From Streptomyces graminofaciens (lineage in GTDB: Bacteria; Actinomycetota; Actinomycetes; Streptomycetales; Streptomycetaceae): DNA of 64,000 nucleotides. Where the stretch lies: assembly GCF_030294945.1 (NCBI RefSeq), contig NZ_AP018448.1, forward strand, positions 62,001 through 126,000, written 5' to 3'. The notes under the pieces were generated by a model. The model searched no databases. It saw nothing but the letters and a program-made list of their open reading frames with translations, and had not been told where the DNA came from. The translations under genes were made by a program, and so were the position numbers. Of this stretch, positions 60,159 to 64,000 are shown one piece after another. How positions within the stretch are numbered: the stretch's first letter is position 1; each line of letters begins with the position of its first letter.

Positions 60159-61157
60159 TCAGACCTCCGGGACCTGGACGGGGACGGTCCTGCCGCCGTC
60201 CTTCATGGATGCGATGACGGCCTCGGCCACGGCGGACGCCACCAGGCCGTCGTACGCGTCGGCCAGGGGTGACGGCTGTCCCGTGGCCACAGCGTCGGTC
60301 CACGCCTGGAGCTCCAGGCGGTAGGCGTCGGCGAAGCGGGGGCGCCAGTCGGCGGGGTAGCCGGTCGAGCGGGCGCGGGCCGAGTCGGAGACGAGCCGTG
60401 CCGGGTTGGTGAGGGCCAGAGTGCCGTGCTCGCCCGCCACCTCGCAGCGGATGTCGTAGCCGTACCCGGCGTTCAGGAACACCTCGACCGTGGTCAGCGT
60501 GCCGTCGGCGGTGCGCAGCAGCATCAGCTGGGGGTCGTGGAGGCCCGCCACCACCGAGGTGGAACGCCCCGCGTGCCAGCTGACCTCGGTGACCGGCGAG
60601 TCGAGCAGCCAGGGCACGGTGTCGAACTCGTGGATCGCCGACCCGGTGACGCTGAGCTCGTCGGTGCAACCGGGGGCGGAGGACACACCACGGCTGGTGC
60701 AGTGCACGAGCAGCGGGGCACCGCAGCTCCCCGCCCCGACGGCCGACTTGAGCTCGACATACGCGGGGTCGAAGCGGCGCATGAAACCGAGCGAGATCAG
60801 TCCCCCGCCGGCCAGTCGCTCCTCCCAGACGACCCGCACACACTCCTTGAGGGTCGGGGCGAGCGGCTTCTCGCACAGGACCGGCTTCGAGGCCCGCAGG
60901 GCGGCGACGCACAGGTCGGCGTGGGTGGTGTCGTGCGAGGCGATGACGACGGCGTCGACGTCCGGGTCCGCGATCAGTGCGTACGCGTCGTCGGTGGCCC
61001 GCGCGCCGGGCACGCAGCCGGCGACCAGGGCCGCGCGCCCCTTGTCGATGTCCGCGACGAGCGACACGTCGGCGCCGGAGACGTGCCGGTGGAGGGTGGT
61101 CACATGGTCAGCGCCCATGTTGCCCGCGCCGATCACCCCGATGCGCACGTTGCTCAT
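60159..61157 (-). CDS. Gfo/Idh/MocA-family dehydrogenase, inositol 2-dehydrogenase-like
   Basis: This 332-residue enzyme has the Rossmann motif IGVIGAGNMGADHVTTLHRH at the start and CEKPLAPTLKECVRV near residue 95. The catalytic-region GFMRRFDPAYVELKSAVGAG near 125 and HEFDTVPWLL near 170 match the IolG-type myo-inositol 2-dehydrogenase pattern. It would oxidise a cyclitol or sugar to a ketone with NAD. The ATG overlaps the upstream stop (ATGA). Assignment to inositol is tentative because no other iol genes are in the window. Confidence 0.83.
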   Translation of the reverse strand: MSNVRIGVIGAGNMGADHVTTLHRHVSGADVSLVADIDKGRAALVAGCVPGARATDDAYALIADPDVDAVVIASHDTTHADLCVAALRASKPVLCEKPLAPTLKECVRVVWEERLAGGGLISLGFMRRFDPAYVELKSAVGAGSCGAPLLVHCTSRGVSSAPGCTDELSVTGSAIHEFDTVPWLLDSPVTEVSWHAGRSTSVVAGLHDPQLMLLRTADGTLTTVEVFLNAGYGYDIRCEVAGEHGTLALTNPARLVSDSARARSTGYPADWRPRFADAYRLELQAWTDAVATGQPSPLADAYDGLVASAVAEAVIASMKDGGRTVPVQVPEV

Positions 61158-62308
61158 ACCAGGTTCACCCACGTCCCGCTCTGGGCGGAGCGCGCCATGG
61201 CGTCCACGACGGCCGCGCTGTGCACGGCGTCGTCGAGGGTGGCCCCGTGCGGGGTGCCCTCGGCGACCGAGCGCAGGAAGCGGTACGCCTCGATGACCTT
61301 CAGGTCGTCGTAGCCCATGCTGGTCGCCGCGCCCGGCTGGAAGGCGCCGTACTCGCCGTCGCCCGGGCCGACGTAGACCGTGCTGACGGGCTGGTCCTGA
61401 TAGGTGGTGCCGCGGCTGACGCCGAGTTCGTTCATGCGGCGGAAGTCCCAGAACACCGCGCCCTTGGTGCCGTGCACCTCGAAGCCGTAGTTGTTCTGCT
61501 CGCCGACCGAGACCCGGCAGGCCTCCAGGACACCGCGGGCGCCGGAGGTGAAGCGCAGCAGGCAGTTGACGTAGTCCTCGTTCTCGACCGGGCCCAGCTC
61601 GCCGCCCGTGGCACGCGTGTGGCCCGCGGTGGCGCCGGTCGGACGGGCCCGCTCGGGAATGAACACGGCCGTGTCCGCGGTCAGCGATGCGATGTCACCC
61701 AACAGGTACCGGGCGAGGTCCGCGCCGTGCGAGGCGAGGTCGCCGAGCACTCCGCTGCCGCCGCGCTCCTTCTCGTAGCGCCAGGTCAGGGCTCCGTCCG
61801 GATGGGCGGCGTAGTCGCTGAAGAGACGGATGCGCACATGCGTGACGGTGCCGAGTTCGCCGGAGGCGATCAGGTCACGGGCCGTCTGGACGGCGGGCGC
61901 GTTGCGGTAGTTGAAGCCGACCGTGCCCTGGACGCCGGCCTTGGCCACCGCGTCGGCGACCGCGTCGGCGTCCGTGGCCGTGAGGCCGACCGGCTTCTCG
62001 ATCCAGATGTGCTTGCCGGCCTTGGCCATCGCGACACCGATCTCCCTGTGCAGGAAGTTCGGCGCGGTGATGCTGACAGCCTGGACGCGGGGATCGGCGG
62101 CCACCTCACGCCAGTCACGGGTGGTCGAGGCGAACCCGAACTGCGCGGCGGCCTCCTCGGCCCGGCCCGGCACCTCCTCGGCGACCGAGACCAGCTGCGG
62201 CCGCAGGGGCAGCTGCGGGAAGTGGTGCGGGACCCTGGCGTACGCCTGCGTGTGCACCCGTCCCATCCAGCCGAACCCCACGACGGCGACGCCGAGCGTA
62301 CTCACCAT
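61154..62308 (-). CDS. Gfo/Idh/MocA-family oxidoreductase
   Basis: This 384-residue protein has VAVVGFGWMGRVHTQAYARV near the start, WIEKPVGLTATDADAVADAV near residue 100, and FNYRNAPAVQTARDLIASGE near 128. The C-terminal part has VLGDLASHGADLARYLLGD near 185 and a longer insertion at 200-230. The long form with GDLASHGAD is typical of sugar dehydrogenases linked to LacI regulators and ABC sugar uptake. It is the first gene of the leftward operon, with GAGGGG before the ATG. A TGGACCGGTCCA palindrome lies 14 bp upstream of the start. Confidence 0.85.
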   Translation of the reverse strand: MVSTLGVAVVGFGWMGRVHTQAYARVPHHFPQLPLRPQLVSVAEEVPGRAEEAAAQFGFASTTRDWREVAADPRVQAVSITAPNFLHREIGVAMAKAGKHIWIEKPVGLTATDADAVADAVAKAGVQGTVGFNYRNAPAVQTARDLIASGELGTVTHVRIRLFSDYAAHPDGALTWRYEKERGGSGVLGDLASHGADLARYLLGDIASLTADTAVFIPERARPTGATAGHTRATGGELGPVENEDYVNCLLRFTSGARGVLEACRVSVGEQNNYGFEVHGTKGAVFWDFRRMNELGVSRGTTYQDQPVSTVYVGPGDGEYGAFQPGAATSMGYDDLKVIEAYRFLRSVAEGTPHGATLDDAVHSAAVVDAMARSAQSGTWVNLV

Positions 62309-62321
62309 GACTGCCCCTCTT

Positions 62322-62333
62322 TGGACCGGTCCA
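62322..62333. promoter_or_regulatory. LacI-type operator TGGACCGGTCCA
   Basis: This perfect 12-bp palindrome lies just upstream of the dehydrogenase operon. A near-identical site is at 62402-62413, 80 bp away, suggesting binding by the divergent LacI regulator, perhaps with looping. Confidence 0.75.
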
Positions 62334-62370
62334 TTCTTGCTGGGCTCACAGTGAAGCCCGTTCCTCCACG

Positions 62371-62386
62371 TGTCAACCCTTTGACA
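62371..62386. promoter_or_regulatory. Back-to-back TTGACA boxes between lacI-type gene and operon
   Basis: TGTCAA-CCCT-TTGACA places one perfect -35 hexamer on each strand. The leftward one has CACTGT after 17 bases, a fair -10 box. The rightward partner is less clear. They are suited to divergent promoters flanked by the two operators. Confidence 0.5.
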
Positions 62387-62401
62387 GGAAGCGCAAGCAC
62401 A

Positions 62402-62413
62402 TGGAACGGTCCA
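62402..62413. promoter_or_regulatory. LacI-type operator TGGAACGGTCCA
   Basis: This is one base off a perfect palindrome and ends three bases before the regulator's ATG. Binding there would allow autorepression. No Shine-Dalgarno sequence is visible before the ATG, so the message may be leaderless. Confidence 0.7.
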
Positions 62414-62416
62414 CCT

Positions 62417-63427
62417 ATGAGACCTCCGACCATCCGCGACGTCGCCGAACGGGCCGGCGTGTCGAAATCACTGGTCTCCCTCGTGCTGCGCGGATCCGAC
62501 CAGGTGCGCCCGGAGAGACGGCAGGCCGTGCTGGCCGCCGTGGAGGAGCTCGGCTACCGGACGAACGCCGCCGCTCGCAGTCTCAGCGAGCGGCGCACCC
62601 GCACGGTCGGCGTGCTGCTGAACGACATGCGCAACCCCTGGTTCGTGGAACTGCTGGACGGCCTCAACTCCCGCCTCCATGACGGCGGCCTGCGGATGCT
62701 GCTGGCCGACGGCCACCTCAACCGGCGCCTCGGCGAGGACCTCACCCGCACCTTCACCGAGCTACGGGTCGACGGTCTGATCGCCGTCGGCACCCTGCCG
62801 CCCTCCGAGGCGTTGCGCACCGCGGCGGCGCAGATCCCCACCGTCGTCGCAGGCGCGCGGGAGCCCGTGCTCCCTGTGGTGGACATCGTCGCCAACGACG
62901 ACGAGCACGGCGCCCGCCTGGCCACCGAGCACCTCATCGGACTCGGCCATCGGCGCATCGCCCACATCGCCGGGCAGGGCGTCGTCGGCGACCTTCGCCG
63001 GCGCAGCTTCGAGGCGGTCATGCGCGAGCACGGGCTGGACGACACGGCGATCGTGGAGCAGGGCGACCTGACCGAGGAGGGCGGCTACCGGGCCACGGTC
63101 CGCCTCCTCAGCGCCCCCGAACGGCCCACCGCCCTGTTCGCCTTCAACGACATCGCGTGCGTGGGCGCCCTGTCGGCGGCCGAGGAAATCGGCCTCGACG
63201 TGCCGCGCGACCTCTCCCTGGTGGGCTACGACAACACCTATCTGTCCCGCCTGCGACACCTCTGGCTCACCACGGTCGACAACGCCAGCCATGACGTCGG
63301 CCGCCGCGCCGCCCAGCATCTCATCGACCGGATCGCGGACCCGGCCCGTCCGGGTACGACCGTCCTCGCCGCGCCGACACTCGAAGTGCGTGGCACCACC
63401 GCGCCGCCGAAGGACGACACGCCCTGA
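62417..63427 (+). CDS. LacI-family transcriptional regulator
   Basis: This 336-residue repressor has the LacI HTH at the extreme N-terminus (TIRDVAERAGVSKSLVSLVL) with the hinge helix NAAARSLSERRTRTVG near 50-66. A type I periplasmic-binding-like sugar domain follows (VGVLLNDMRNPWFVELLDGL, TALFAFNDIACVGALSAAEE). It very likely represses the divergent dehydrogenase and binding-protein operon and itself, through the two TGGAMCGGTCCA sites. The inducer should be a sugar or cyclitol, or a derivative made by that operon. A terminator hairpin follows the stop. Confidence 0.93.
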   Translation: MRPPTIRDVAERAGVSKSLVSLVLRGSDQVRPERRQAVLAAVEELGYRTNAAARSLSERRTRTVGVLLNDMRNPWFVELLDGLNSRLHDGGLRMLLADGHLNRRLGEDLTRTFTELRVDGLIAVGTLPPSEALRTAAAQIPTVVAGAREPVLPVVDIVANDDEHGARLATEHLIGLGHRRIAHIAGQGVVGDLRRRSFEAVMREHGLDDTAIVEQGDLTEEGGYRATVRLLSAPERPTALFAFNDIACVGALSAAEEIGLDVPRDLSLVGYDNTYLSRLRHLWLTTVDNASHDVGRRAAQHLIDRIADPARPGTTVLAAPTLEVRGTTAPPKDDTP

Positions 63428-63440
63428 CGGGGATGCGGGA

Positions 63441-63463
63441 ACGGGCGGTGGACCACCGCCCGT
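63441..63463. terminator. Hairpin downstream of the LacI regulator
   Basis: ACGGGCGGTGG and CCACCGCCCGT pair perfectly over 11 bp around a single A (in practice a slightly larger loop). It begins 14 bp after the stop. Confidence 0.82.
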
Positions 63464-63718
63464 CCGGCCCCGGAGCGAACTGGACGCCCTCGCCGAGCAG
63501 CCGTCGAAGCAGCTTCGTGAAATCCGGGCCGAGTGGGACGAACCGGGGATCGCAGAGCGGTGTTGAACCACCTAGCCGGATCGTCGTCCCGGACCTACGG
63601 TCATCGGCTTGGTTGCCGGCTGGCGGCGATGGGCTTCAGTTGACCGTGAACCGGGCACACCGTCGCGGCCACGGGCCGAGAGCGCCAGCCCGTCCCCGCC
63701 GTGATCGCGCGGCACGGG
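63464..63718. other. Gap without a supported gene
   Basis: A short plus-strand frame reads ELDALAEQPSKQLREIRAEW but has no start or ribosome site of quality. It may be the tail of a lost gene. Nothing else is recognised before the convergent gene at 63719. Confidence 0.35.
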
Positions 63719-64000
63719 TCAGGGCACCAGCGGATTGTCCCGGGTGAGTTCGATGGTGTGCATCTGGCGGCGCAGCTGCGCGGGCAGGGAGGGCAGGTCG
63801 TTGTCGACGATGATGACCTGGTGTGGGCGGGTGTGCGGCGTGCCGTTGCGGGCGCCCGTGATGTGGTCGAGGAAGTGCGTGTACAGCCGTGCGATCAGCT
63901 GCTGGTCCTCGGTGCCGTATCCGACGTTCTTGCGCGGCGAATCGATGATCAGCAGGGACGGCAGATCGGTGGCTCCGGTGACGAGCGCGTGGCTGAGGAA
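63719..64000 (-). CDS. C-terminal part of an ATPase-like protein (runs off right edge)
   Basis: The minus strand is open from the edge to a TGA at 63719 and gives 93 residues. A hydrophobic strand ending in acidic and small residues (LPSLLIIDSPRKNVGYG) looks like a Walker B strand and D-loop of a Rad50/SMC-like or ABC-type ATPase. It is followed by a helix (QQLIARLYTHFLDHITG) and a strand HQVIIVDNDLPSLP, in keeping with the end of such a head domain. Proteins of this kind occur in DNA repair and in anti-phage systems. The rest of the gene is needed to decide. Confidence 0.5.
   Translation of the reverse strand, partial: FLSHALVTGATDLPSLLIIDSPRKNVGYGTEDQQLIARLYTHFLDHITGARNGTPHTRPHQVIIVDNDLPSLPAQLRRQMHTIELTRDNPLVP

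Noticed and set aside
1..64000. tRNA, rRNA or riboswitch genes
   Set aside because: I looked for cloverleaf-like and conserved rRNA or riboswitch sequences by eye in the intergenic gaps and saw none. A covariance-model search would be decisive.

Overview
The base composition, with G or C in nearly all third codon positions, the many GTG starts, the very short intergenic gaps and the protein families present point to a Streptomyces or a close actinomycete relative. Remnants of at least five insertion sequences (IS6, IS256, ISAzo13, IS5 and ISL3 types) and a load of catabolic genes without core replication or translation genes suggest a chromosome arm or a large plasmid rather than the core. 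No rRNA, tRNA or CRISPR array was seen.

Left part (1-9400): a truncated gene at the edge faces an XRE/TPR regulator. After it come a decayed IS6 element, a secreted two-domain FKBP prolyl isomerase lipoprotein, a secreted trypsin-fold protease, a small HTH protein with a palindromic upstream site, a coiled-coil/winged-helix protein, an IS256 fragment and a transposase that looks like an in-frame fusion of ISAzo13 and IS5 halves. A small secreted protein and a GlcG/HbpS-like protein close the section.

Aromatic section (9400-27400): a TetR regulator, a Rieske oxygenase with its reductase, an aldehyde dehydrogenase, maleylacetate reductase and a hydroxyquinol-type intradiol dioxygenase run rightward. 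Facing them are VOC - SDR - benzaldehyde-lyase-like enzyme and aryl-alcohol dehydrogenase - FAD hydroxylase operons, then an IclR regulator, a SnoaL-like protein, an MFS transporter and an SDR. The genes can be read as one route: aryl acyloin or aryl alcohol to aryl aldehyde, to aryl acid, to a hydroxyquinol-type trihydroxybenzene, to maleylacetate, to 3-oxoadipate. Three near-identical 17-bp sites in front of three transcription units suggest a single IclR regulon.

Middle (27500-42000): a very large exported GH78 alpha-L-rhamnosidase with a LacI-type palindrome in its promoter, a decayed glycosidase tail, a TetR/FAD-monooxygenase pair with a likely leaderless promoter, an XRE/MmyB-type regulator facing a string of SDRs and an Asp-nucleophile alpha/beta hydrolase, and an ISL3 remnant between two closely related SDRs.

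Sugar section (42000-57900): a GntR regulator with three near-identical operators precedes a long rightward operon. It encodes a ribose-type ABC transporter, an ABM-fold protein, SDR, MBL-fold hydrolase, FmdB-like zinc ribbon, alpha/beta hydrolase, TIM-barrel isomerase, 3-hydroxyisobutyrate-dehydrogenase-type enzyme, one-chain dihydroxyacetone-type kinase and RpiB-type isomerase, followed by transketolase and transaldolase. This looks like a tetrose, pentose or sugar-acid pathway whose substrate I cannot name.

Right end (58000-64000): a LacI regulator with two operators drives a leftward operon of three Gfo/Idh/MocA dehydrogenases plus a sugar-binding lipoprotein that has no permease beside it. 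The edge cuts a gene for an ATPase-like protein.
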